Of a stretch of 64,000 nucleotides of DNA, positions 39,928 to 47,730 are shown one piece after another. The position numbers and the translations under genes were made by a program. Source of the stretch: Rhodobacteraceae bacterium SB2 (GTDB taxonomy: Bacteria > Pseudomonadota > Alphaproteobacteria > Rhodobacterales > Rhodobacteraceae); assembly GCA_001642945.1 (NCBI GenBank), contig LGRT01000026.1:62001-126000 (forward strand). Direction: 5' to 3'. Each line of letters opens with the position of its first letter. Positions within the stretch are counted from its first letter, which is position 1. The notes under the pieces are model-generated. The model saw only the letters and a list, made by a program, of their open reading frames with translations. It was not told where the DNA came from and searched no databases.

Positions 39928-40290
39928 CTTATTTTCTCCTGAGTTTTTTAAAACTTAGTGGTTTCCAAACCATTGTTCAGTCTGTTTCCGACCTTCCAGC
40001 GCCGAAAACTTCCCAGCTTGGCGGCTTGCCCAATTTCAAACGGTTCCTTTTTTAAACACCAAATGTGCCAGCGCCAAGTTTAGCAAGCCATTTTCAAGTT
40101 TCAAAATTCCGAGTGCGCCTTCAGAGCCGGTTTTTACGGCACATTGAAATCGTAACCACGCTGGAAAATCGTAAACACGCGGATCTGTTCGCGCAACGGT
40201 CAGCCTAGACAGGCGCCAGGAAATAAGACGCCCATCAACCGTACGCGGCGCGTTTCGGCGCGATCGCTGGTTCAAGCAACGAAAAGCAGA
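39928..40290. other. Spacer between dehydrogenase and TetR gene, no firm gene
   Basis: This 363-bp gap holds a minus-strand frame of 79 codons (40036-40275) that would have to start with TTG 15 bp after the TetR stop. Its composition is protein-like, but no ribosome site or recognisable family is seen, so it is not called as a gene. It may be the remnant of a gene once co-transcribed with the regulator. Confidence 0.3.
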
Positions 40291-40893
40291 TCACTGTTTG
40301 CTGGCAGGCACGCCCAACATGCGAAGCACAAGGTCACGGTACAGCGCAATAATTTCATCCTTTGTTAAGCGGCCTTCGCCGTCAAACCAAGTGCCCACTT
40401 CTTTCAGCATTCCTAAAATGGCGAAACTTGTAATCTTTGGATCTTCAACCGAAAAAATACATGCCCCTTGTCCGGCCGTAATGATAGATTCCAGCTCTAA
40501 TTCATAGCTCTTGCGCAAAGTTTCAATCTTAGCAAAATTTGACTCAGAAAGATTGCGTAACTCCATATAGGCGATAAACACTGCCTCTGATTTATCCAGA
40601 TGATAATTCAAATGGCAGGTCACGAATTGCAACACCAGTTCTTCGGGGGCGGTATCCGTTTTTTGCGAACGCCAAGTCTGCAACAAATCAGTAAGATGCG
40701 TATGCATCAAATCATACAATAAGGATTGTTTATCCGGTGTGTAATTGTAAAGCGCACCCACTTGCACGCCAACCTCTGCCGCGATCTGACGCATAGACAC
40801 AGCCGCATATCCGTAAAGCGCAAACAGCTTTAAAGCGGTCAGTCGGACTTTTGGGCCAGTTTTTAATGCGTGAGATCCAGAGGTTCGAGCCAT
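40291..40893 (-). CDS. TetR/AcrR family transcriptional regulator
   Basis: Regulator of 200 residues. The N-terminal helix-turn-helix (LKLFALYGYAAVSMRQIAAEVGVQVGALYNYTPDKQSLL, about residues 17-55 in parts) is canonical TetR. The C-terminal ligand domain is of the type seen near acyl-CoA and fatty-acid genes, with YMELRNLS and an IxG dimer helix. The start at 40893 (MARTSGSH) is preferred over an ATG at 40950. It is divergent from hom; its targets are unknown, possibly itself and the downstream dehydrogenase. Confidence 0.85.
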   Translation of the reverse strand: MARTSGSHALKTGPKVRLTALKLFALYGYAAVSMRQIAAEVGVQVGALYNYTPDKQSLLYDLMHTHLTDLLQTWRSQKTDTAPEELVLQFVTCHLNYHLDKSEAVFIAYMELRNLSESNFAKIETLRKSYELELESIITAGQGACIFSVEDPKITSFAILGMLKEVGTWFDGEGRLTKDEIIALYRDLVLRMLGVPASKQ

Positions 40894-41040
40894 AACACAG
40901 CAATATATGAACACTTGTTCAAATAAAAGCATCAGATGATTTTCTGTCAATCTTTTACGGTATGAGGAACAGAGTGATTGCAGCGCTGCGGTGAAAACGC
41001 TAGAGCAGGAGTCGTTTTTATATAAAAAATCGGATTGTAG

Positions 41041-42327
41041 ATGAGCGCTCCATTACGACTGGGAATTGCCGGATTGGGCACCGTGGGTGTCGGTGTTGTG
41101 AAAATAATTGCAGAAAAAGCTGCCTTGCTGCGCCAGCGTACGGGGCGCGAGATAGTTATAACGGCAGTGTCAGCGCGCAGCGCGCAGAAAGACCGCGGTA
41201 TTGATCTAGCGCCCTATGCATGGGAAGCGGATCCGGTTGCTTTGGCCAAGCGCCCGGACGTCGATATATTTGTTGAATTGATGGGCGGCCATGAAGGGCC
41301 AGCCAAAGAGGCAACCGAGGCTGCCTTGAACGCGGGCAAAGATGTGGTCACGGCGAATAAAGCGCTGTTGGCGCATCACGGGCAAAAACTGGCCGAAAAA
41401 GCGGAAAACGGCGGTAAAGTGCTGCGTTTTGAGGCCGCTGTTGCGGGTGGTATTCCAGTTGTAAAGGCCTTGACCGAGGGGTTGGCCGGAAATGACATCA
41501 CCCGCATTTTAGGCGTGATGAACGGCTCTTGCAATTACATCCTGACGCGCATGCAAACCGCAGGTTTGTCCTATGCCGATGTTTTTGCCGAGGCTGAAGC
41601 GCTGGGCTATCTAGAAGCGGATCCCGAACTGGATGTGGGCGGGATCGATGCAGGGCATAAATTGGCTTTGCTTTCTTCGATTGCTTATGGCACCGCGGTA
41701 AATTTTGAAGGCGTAGAGCTGGAAGGCATTGGACAAATTTCGATCAATGATATCGAACAAGCCGCCGATATGGGGTTCCGCATCAAATTGCTAGGGGTAT
41801 CTCAATTCACCGATCGCGGTTTAGAACAGCGCATGACCCCCTGTTTGGTACCCGCACAATCGCCGCTGGGGCAATTGGAAGGTGGCACCAATATGGTGGT
41901 GCTGGAAGGAGACAATGTGGGGCAAATTGTGCTGCGGGGCGCGGGAGCTGGTGAAGGCCCCACCGCAAGCGCAGTTCTGTCCGATATTTGCGATCTGGCC
42001 CGCGGCACGCGCATCAGCACGTTTGGGCAACCCGCCAAATCACTTCGACGCGCGCAAACCACGCAAAGCGTGACGCCTGCCCCGTTTTATCTTCGGCTTC
42101 AATTGCTCGATAAGCCCGGAGCCTTGGCGCGCGTTGCCGCTATCCTAGCTGACTCAGGGATCTCGATCGATCGAATGCGCCAATATGGCCATTCCGAAGA
42201 AACCGCCCCTGTTTTGATCGTAACGCATAAAACCTCGCGCCAGGCCTTAAACAAAGCCTTGGCCGAATTGCCGAACACGGATGTATTGGCCGCCCAGCCG
42301 GTGGCGCTTCGCATTGAAACGGTTTGA
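41041..42327 (+). CDS. hom: Homoserine dehydrogenase
   Basis: Aspartate-pathway enzyme of 428 residues, converting aspartate semialdehyde to homoserine on the way to threonine and methionine. N-terminal NAD(P) motif GIAGLGTVGVGVV, catalytic region with AGKDVVTANKALLA and GGIPVVKAL, NGSCNYIL, and AEALGYLEADPELDVGGIDAGHK are all present. A C-terminal ACT domain (about 350-428) should give threonine feedback. It is followed 42 bp later by glpX, as is usual in Rhodobacteraceae. Confidence 0.96.
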   Translation: MSAPLRLGIAGLGTVGVGVVKIIAEKAALLRQRTGREIVITAVSARSAQKDRGIDLAPYAWEADPVALAKRPDVDIFVELMGGHEGPAKEATEAALNAGKDVVTANKALLAHHGQKLAEKAENGGKVLRFEAAVAGGIPVVKALTEGLAGNDITRILGVMNGSCNYILTRMQTAGLSYADVFAEAEALGYLEADPELDVGGIDAGHKLALLSSIAYGTAVNFEGVELEGIGQISINDIEQAADMGFRIKLLGVSQFTDRGLEQRMTPCLVPAQSPLGQLEGGTNMVVLEGDNVGQIVLRGAGAGEGPTASAVLSDICDLARGTRISTFGQPAKSLRRAQTTQSVTPAPFYLRLQLLDKPGALARVAAILADSGISIDRMRQYGHSEETAPVLIVTHKTSRQALNKALAELPNTDVLAAQPVALRIETV

Positions 42328-42369
42328 GCAAACCACCCTTTGCTCCTAGTAAAAGGACTTAAAACAAAA

Positions 42370-43341
42370 ATGACAAAAACAGATTTTAGTGATCGGATGC
42401 TGTCTTTAGGGCTGGCGCGCGTATCAGAAGCCGCGGCCCTGGAATCAGCTGATTTAATTGGCCGAGGTGACGAGAAAGCTGCTGATCAAGCGGCCGTGAA
42501 CGCGATGCGCGACCAATTAAACAAACTGGATATTGCCGGGGTAGTGGTGATTGGGGAAGGCGAGCGCGATGAAGCCCCTATGCTCTATATCGGTGAAGAA
42601 GTCGGCACCGGCAATGGGCCTGGGGTGGATATCGCTTTGGACCCGCTAGAGGGCACTACGCTGACCGCCAAAGATATGCCAAATGCATTGACCGTGATCG
42701 CTATGGGTCCGCGCGGTTCAATGCTGCATGCGCCAGACGTATATATGGAAAAATTGGCCATTGGGCCGGGTTTTCCCGATGATTTGCTGCATCTTGATAT
42801 GAGCCCGGCGGAGCGAATTATGACGCTGGCCTCTGCCAAAAATTGTTCTGCATCTGATTTGACCGCCTGCATCCTTGACCGACCAAGGCACGAAAAAATG
42901 ATTGAACAAGTGCGCAGCACGGGGGCAGCCATTCGCCTGATCACAGATGGGGATGTGGCCGGTGTTATGCATTGCGCAGAACCAAGCATCACGGGCATTG
43001 ATATTTACATGGGCGATGGCGGGGCCCCAGAAGGGGTTTTGGCAGCCTCTGCGTTAAAATGTATGGGCGGGCAAATTTTCGGTAGGCTTTTATTCCGCAA
43101 TGAGGATGAAAAAAAACGCGCTTACAAAGCCGGTATAACCGATTTAAATCGTATCTATGCGCGCGATGACATGGTCACCCAAGATGTGATCTTCGCGGCA
43201 ACCGGCGTGACAGGCGGTTCGCTCTTGCCGGGGATAAAGCGTGAGATTGGATTTCGAACAACCGAAACCTTGCTCATGCGCTCTAAAACCGGCTCTGTGC
43301 GCCGAATGAGCTATCGCGTTCCAACGGAGCCGCGCGATTAA
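42370..43341 (+). CDS. glpX: Class II fructose-1,6-bisphosphatase
   Basis: Gluconeogenic phosphatase of 323 residues, GlpX family. Metal and substrate motifs VVIGEGERDEAPMLYIGEEVG and DPLEGTTLTAKD are intact, and the C-terminal half has GDGGAPEGVLAA and ATGVTGGSLLPG. The ATG at 42370 (MTKTDFSDRM) matches the family start; AAAGGA lies 15 nt before it. It lies between hom and recJ in one direction, probably one transcript. Confidence 0.95.
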   Translation: MTKTDFSDRMLSLGLARVSEAAALESADLIGRGDEKAADQAAVNAMRDQLNKLDIAGVVVIGEGERDEAPMLYIGEEVGTGNGPGVDIALDPLEGTTLTAKDMPNALTVIAMGPRGSMLHAPDVYMEKLAIGPGFPDDLLHLDMSPAERIMTLASAKNCSASDLTACILDRPRHEKMIEQVRSTGAAIRLITDGDVAGVMHCAEPSITGIDIYMGDGGAPEGVLAASALKCMGGQIFGRLLFRNEDEKKRAYKAGITDLNRIYARDDMVTQDVIFAATGVTGGSLLPGIKREIGFRTTETLLMRSKTGSVRRMSYRVPTEPRD

Positions 43342-43351
43342 AGGAGATGGT

Positions 43352-45091
43352 TTGGCCTTTCTAAACGTTGAGTCTTCGATCTCTGGTCGCCCCTGGATGG
43401 GGCCATCTGACGCGACGCGCCGTGCCGCTGAAACACTTGCACAAGATCATGACCTGCCTTTTGCCGTCGCTGCAGTATTAGCGCGGCAAAATATTTCTGA
43501 CCAAGAGGCCAAACCCTATCTTAACCCGCAATTGCGTGACCTATTGCCGGACCCCTTGCGATTGCGCGATATGGATAAGGCGGCCAGTCGCTTGATTGAG
43601 GCGATGCTCAAAAAACAGCGAATCGCGATTTTTGCGGATTATGATGTTGATGGGGCCACATCGGCAGCTTTGTTGATCACGTGGCTAAAACATTTTGGCC
43701 AAGCCGCAACGCTGTACATCCCGGACAGAATTGAAGAGGGATATGGCCCCAATGAACCAGCAATGCAAAACTTGGGCCAACATCATGATCTGATTATCTG
43801 TGTGGATTGTGGAACGCTGAGCCATGCCCCTGTCCAGGCCGCGCAACCTGCCGAAGTGATCATTTTAGATCATCATTTGGGGGCAGAGACGCTGCCCCAA
43901 TGCTGCGCGGTTGTGAACCCTAACCGCCAAGATGAAGACAGCGACCTTGCGCATTTATGCGCTGCCTCTGTGGTATTTTTATGCCTTGTAGAAGCGGGTC
44001 GACAATTGCGAAAAATGGATCAATCAGGTCCAGATTTGATGCAAATGCTCGATTTGGTGGCTTTAGCGACGGTTGCCGATGTTGCCCCCTTAATCGGGGT
44101 GAACCGCGCATTTGTCCACCAAGGCCTGCGCATTATGGCGCAGCGCAAACGCCCTGGCATGACGGCCCTTGCAGATTGCGCAAACTTACAAAGCCCGCCC
44201 AGCAGTTATCATCTTGGATTTGTTTTGGGCCCGCGCATCAATGCGGGCGGCCGCGTCGGACAAGCGGATTTGGGCGCAAAATTACTTATTTGCGATGATC
44301 CCTCTCACGCACAAGCCCTGGCTGAGCGCCTGGAAGAGCTGAACCAAGATCGCAGAAATGTGGAGGAAAGCGTGCGCTTAGCGGCGATCGACCAAGCCAG
44401 CGAGCGCGGTTTAGAGGGCCCCCTTGTCTGGGCCGCCGGCGCAGGGTGGCATCCAGGCGTCGTGGGAATTGTTGCCGCGCGGCTAAAAGAAGCCACCAAT
44501 CGCCCAGCCATCGTTATTGGATTTGACGGCAAGTCGGGCAAGGGCTCGGGCAGATCCGTCAGCGGTGTTGATCTGGGCGCGACAATTCAAAAATTGGTGC
44601 AAGAAGGAATGATTGAAAAGGGCGGCGGACATAAAATGGCGGCTGGTCTGAGCCTAACAGAAGCCCAACTGGCCCCGGCAATGGCGCGTTTGTCTGACTT
44701 GCTTGCAAAACAAGGCAGCGCCGCAGGGGGCGCAAAAGATTTACAACTCGATGCGTTACTAATGGCCTCTGCAGCTTCCCTTGAGCTTTATGAAGATCTG
44801 GAAAAAGCTGGGCCCTTCGGATCGGGGGCTCCTACGCCGCGCTTTGCCTTTAGCGATATGCGTCTGTCTTTTGCAAAGCGCGTTGGGGATCAGCACCTCA
44901 AGTTTCGCGCGCAAGATCCCGAGGGCGCGGCGCTTGAAGGCATTGCATTTAATGCGTTTCAAACGGCGCTTGGCCCTGCTTTGCTTGCGCATGGGGGAAA
45001 ACGGTTTCACTTGGCAGGAAAATTAAACCTGAACATCTGGAACGGACGAAAATCTATTCAATTGGTGCTCGATGATGCCGCGCTGGCCTAG
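43352..45091 (+). CDS. recJ: Single-stranded-DNA-specific exonuclease RecJ
   Basis: 5'-3' exonuclease of 579 residues used in recombination and mismatch repair. DHH-family motifs in order: FADYDVDGATSAALL, VDCGT, ILDHHLG, and the DHHA1 region with AAGWHPGVVGIVAARL and GGGHKMAAG. The start is a TTG at 43352, 5 nt after a strong AAGGAG; no ATG is available near the family start. Last chromosomal gene before tRNA-Glu and the integrated element. Confidence 0.94.
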   Translation: MAFLNVESSISGRPWMGPSDATRRAAETLAQDHDLPFAVAAVLARQNISDQEAKPYLNPQLRDLLPDPLRLRDMDKAASRLIEAMLKKQRIAIFADYDVDGATSAALLITWLKHFGQAATLYIPDRIEEGYGPNEPAMQNLGQHHDLIICVDCGTLSHAPVQAAQPAEVIILDHHLGAETLPQCCAVVNPNRQDEDSDLAHLCAASVVFLCLVEAGRQLRKMDQSGPDLMQMLDLVALATVADVAPLIGVNRAFVHQGLRIMAQRKRPGMTALADCANLQSPPSSYHLGFVLGPRINAGGRVGQADLGAKLLICDDPSHAQALAERLEELNQDRRNVEESVRLAAIDQASERGLEGPLVWAAGAGWHPGVVGIVAARLKEATNRPAIVIGFDGKSGKGSGRSVSGVDLGATIQKLVQEGMIEKGGGHKMAAGLSLTEAQLAPAMARLSDLLAKQGSAAGGAKDLQLDALLMASAASLELYEDLEKAGPFGSGAPTPRFAFSDMRLSFAKRVGDQHLKFRAQDPEGAALEGIAFNAFQTALGPALLAHGGKRFHLAGKLNLNIWNGRKSIQLVLDDAALA

Positions 45092-45167
45092 ATTGAAATG
45101 CCAGCAGATGGTTTTAACACTCCCAGTTCAATAAAAAGTGGATTTTTTAAAAATCACTCAAATTTCG

Positions 45168-45197
45168 CTTGCAAGCCCCTTGGTCATTGCCTAAAGA
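45168..45197 (+). promoter_or_regulatory. Probable sigma-70 promoter of tRNA-Glu
   Basis: TTGCAA at 45168-45173 and TAAAGA at 45192-45197 are separated by 18 bp and lie 19 bp before the mature tRNA, fitting a -35/-10 pair. Assigned from position and pattern only. Confidence 0.4.
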
Positions 45198-45216
45198 CAC
45201 GGCACGAAGCGATAGT

Positions 45217-45291
45217 GGCCCGTTCGTCTATCGGTTAGGACGCCAGGTTTTCAACCTGGAAAGAGGGGTTCGATTCCCCTACGGGCTGCCA
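45217..45291 (+). tRNA. tRNA-Glu (TTC)
   Basis: Complete 75-nt cloverleaf. The acceptor arm GGCCCGT pairs with ACGGGCT (first pair G-U), the anticodon stem CCAGG/CCTGG encloses loop TTTTCAA with anticodon TTC at 45250-45252, and the T arm carries GGTTCGATTCC. Discriminator G and an encoded CCA end the gene. Its 3' end is the attachment site of the integrated element that follows, and the element's copy keeps the tRNA intact. Confidence 0.97.
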
Positions 45292-45292
45292 C
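45275..45292 (+). repeat. attL: 18-bp direct repeat in the tRNA-Glu 3' end
   Basis: Sequence TCCCCTACGGGCTGCCAC, spanning the T arm, acceptor arm and CCA of tRNA-Glu. Identical to 53741-53758. The crossover should lie within this repeat. Confidence 0.85.
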
Positions 45293-45345
45293 GTTTCTAC
45301 AATCCCTTATTTACATGACAAAAACAGGATTATGTTGAAGGCATT

Positions 45346-45368
45346 TCCCGTAGGTTTTTCCCGTAGGT
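45346..45368 (+). repeat. Left arm repeat: two TCCCGTAGGT units
   Basis: Two direct copies of the 10-mer TCCCGTAGGT separated by 3 bp (TTT). The whole 23 bp is identical to 53659-53681 inside the right end. Likely integrase arm-binding sites. The rest of 45293-45517 shows no gene. Confidence 0.7.
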
Positions 45369-45517
45369 CTTGACTGGTAATATTTTCCTCAGACATTCCG
45401 CTTCTATTTCAAAGCTACGGGAACATGGGGAATCGTACACTTTTGCAATGTAATTAAACTGGCCCTGCTTATTCGGTGGGGTCTTTCCTTAGGTAAGTAA
45501 TAACTTCTCAAAGCAGC

Positions 45518-45967
45518 TTATCTGTTTTCAACACTCTCGATTAAAGTCGCAAGACGCTCCATCAGGCCACTATCTTCAACCCGCATTTCAAAGCAATCGT
45601 TGTCTTTAAGAAACTTTAGCTTTTCACTTGTCCAGATTTCCAACTTCAAACCTTCAACTTCTTTCGCCTTGTCAAATGTTCCGAGTGGCATCCCCACAAC
45701 GCCCTCTAATATTTCTGGTCTGGCTGAAACTCTGACATAACATTTGGGGCAGAAACCCATCTTCATACTCCCGCCACTACCACCTTCATACTCGTAATAA
45801 ACTTGATCTCCTGAAAACTTCACTTCATCTTCTTGATAATACATACCCATATTCACAGACCCAGTTAAACGTCGGCATGAAGAACAATTACATTGCATCG
45901 AAAGCATTGGGTTTAACTCAGTTTCAAATTTCACTTGTCCACAGTGGCAGCCACCTGAATGTTTCAT
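45518..45967 (-). CDS. GFA family protein (glutathione-dependent formaldehyde-activating enzyme fold)
   Basis: Zinc protein of 149 residues of the GFA/CENP-V family. Zinc ligands are visible as GGCHCGQVKFE at the N-terminus, CNCSSCRR near residue 28-35 and CPKCYVRVSARPE near 83-95. Despite the name, most members are not proven to act on S-hydroxymethylglutathione; small thiol adducts are the likely substrates. It is the first cargo gene of the island, reading toward the tRNA. Composition is more AT-rich than the chromosome outside. Confidence 0.88.
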   Translation of the reverse strand: MKHSGGCHCGQVKFETELNPMLSMQCNCSSCRRLTGSVNMGMYYQEDEVKFSGDQVYYEYEGGSGGSMKMGFCPKCYVRVSARPEILEGVVGMPLGTFDKAKEVEGLKLEIWTSEKLKFLKDNDCFEMRVEDSGLMERLATLIESVENR

Positions 45968-46095
45968 TTCACTCTCCCTCTTTAAATACTCTCAATTCTA
46001 ACAAACGATACGAAGCACCTCAGTTCAGGTCAAACTTATTTCTTATTTTTAGGGGATTGGGTTGGAGACGAAAGCTGGTAGCGCAGGTAGGTCGT

Positions 46096-46572
46096 TTATT
46101 TATCACCGTCCGTTAGCTGATCGATATATTGTCTTGCAGCTAAAATACCCTGAAAGTATTTATCACCCACACGTCTGGTCACACCATTTACACCCAATAA
46201 TATCTCGTAACCATTGTATTTCTCCTCTACTTCTTCTTGTCTTTCTGAAGGCGTCGATACCGATGGTTCTGCTTTGAATTTCTGTGCAGGATTTGAAAGT
46301 GGTTTTGAATTATTAGTTTTAGATTGAGAAATTAAAGTCTGTAGAAGTACGTTTGTTTGATGCGTGTTCTCAGCAGTTGCTATTTGAGCTAATCCCATTT
46401 GACTGATCGCCACTATAATCAATCCAGTTAAAGCGACTGCACCAGCGGATAAGACCCCAGAAATACCGATACCAAATGATGAAATCAAAACTACGCCACC
46501 AATAAGGACACAAAGCCAACCCACAATAATGGCTACATAAATTACAACTTTAGCGACCGCAAAATCACGCAT
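46096..46572 (-). CDS. Small island membrane protein, function unknown
   Basis: Protein of 158 residues with two adjacent transmembrane helices (about 8-32 and 38-58), then a polar Ser/Lys/Asn-rich linker and a C-terminal segment YEILLGVNGVTRRVGDKYFQ. The start at 46572 is chosen because AAGGAGAT precedes it by 6 nt; the frame is open to 46602. The short C-terminal part resembles a small beta-rich module but I do not recognise it. It could be a membrane effector or structural protein of the island; that is speculation. Confidence 0.6.
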   Translation of the reverse strand: MRDFAVAKVVIYVAIIVGWLCVLIGGVVLISSFGIGISGVLSAGAVALTGLIIVAISQMGLAQIATAENTHQTNVLLQTLISQSKTNNSKPLSNPAQKFKAEPSVSTPSERQEEVEEKYNGYEILLGVNGVTRRVGDKYFQGILAARQYIDQLTDGDK

Positions 46573-46824
46573 GAAAATATCTCCTTGATACAAATTAATC
46601 ACAGCAAGGGAGTCGAAGTAAATCTTTTATTTTGCAGATGTATAGTGCAACCATGGCGGGTGATTCGATAGCTTTATTCTACCAAGGGTTCCCTTTGTTA
46701 TCAAGCAAGCAAGGGTGTAGTTGAGGAGGTTTTAATACCTCTTGCGCCATACTTTCTTGAGTTCGATGGGGGGCAACATGCCATGCTACGTTGATAGTAA
46801 GATGTGTTGCTACAGGAGATCCCT

Positions 46825-47499
46825 ATGTCTATCCGTTTTGTTGCGTACTTGCGTGTATCTACTGATCGTCAAGGGCAGTCAGGTCTAGGTTTAGAAGCTC
46901 AACGCCATCAGGTTGAACAACATCTGAGAGTAGTATCAGGCGAGTTAATCACTGAGGTCTTAGAAGTTGAGAGTGGGCGTAAGAACAAAAGACCTAAGCT
47001 GGCTGAAGCTATTGCTCTCTGTGAGGCTTATCAGGCTGTATTGCTTGTAGCTAAGTTTGACAGGCTATCTAGAGACGCACACTTCCTACTGGGACTACAG
47101 AAGGCTGGTGTGAAGTTTGTTGCGGCAGATAATCCTTAAGCTAATGAGTTGACTGTAGGGATACTTGCGTTGGTAGCGCAGAACGAAGCTAAGGCCATCA
47201 GTGAGAGAACCAAGGCAGCACTAGCAGCAGCGAAAGCTAGAGGGGTTAAGCTGGGTGGGTTTAGAGGTCGTGCTGGTACTAGAGAGGATTGCGCTAAAGC
47301 TACTCAAGCCAACATGGATAAGGCTGACGAGAGAGCAAAGAAGCTACAGCTATTGTTTGATCGTCTAAATCCAGAGCGTAAAGCATCTTACAAAGAGATG
47401 GCCCGAAGGCTGAATGCGGATGGCGTACCTACCCTCAGTGGAAAAGGTCAGTGGAGAGACGTACAGGTAGCTAGGGTGTACAAACGATTAGCTGCCTGA
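46825..47499 (+). pseudogene. Serine recombinase (resolvase family), in-frame nonsense codon
   Basis: Site-specific recombinase of the resolvase/invertase type. The N-terminal catalytic domain has S12 in AYLRVSTDRQ and FDRLSRDAHFLLGL. At 47137-47139 a TAA stands where relatives have a Glu codon (pattern NP-E-ANELTVGILALVAQ). The frame then continues without change through ISERTKAALAAAKARG and a C-terminal DNA-binding domain to 47499. With the stop read through it would be about 224 residues. The ATG at 46825 follows AGGAGAT. Probably inactive, unless the 5' fragment (104 residues) retains a role. Independent of the tyrosine integrase. Confidence 0.85.
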
Positions 47500-47730
47500 C
47501 CCCCTCCGATAGAAAATGACCCCACCTACGAAATGAAGCGTCTCAAAAAATTACTGACAAAGCACGAGCCATCTTATAATAATCTACCTCATGAGAACGA
47601 AAAGATCTTCACAATGGTGAAGGTAGTAAAAGGCTTTTATTTTAAATTCCTTTATTTGAATCACTACGATAATCTTGATTTGACCAACAAAATGTTCGTT
47701 AACTTGCGGCGTTAAACTTGTCGATTAGGG

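Noticed and set aside
40036-40275. Small gene downstream of the TetR regulator
   Set aside because: Needs a TTG start without a ribosome site; no family recognised. Recorded only in the spacer entry.
47533-47715. 60-codon frame between the recombinase and the multidomain gene
   Set aside because: Lys/Phe/Tyr/Asn-rich, as AT-rich non-coding DNA translates; no ribosome site and no recognisable feature.
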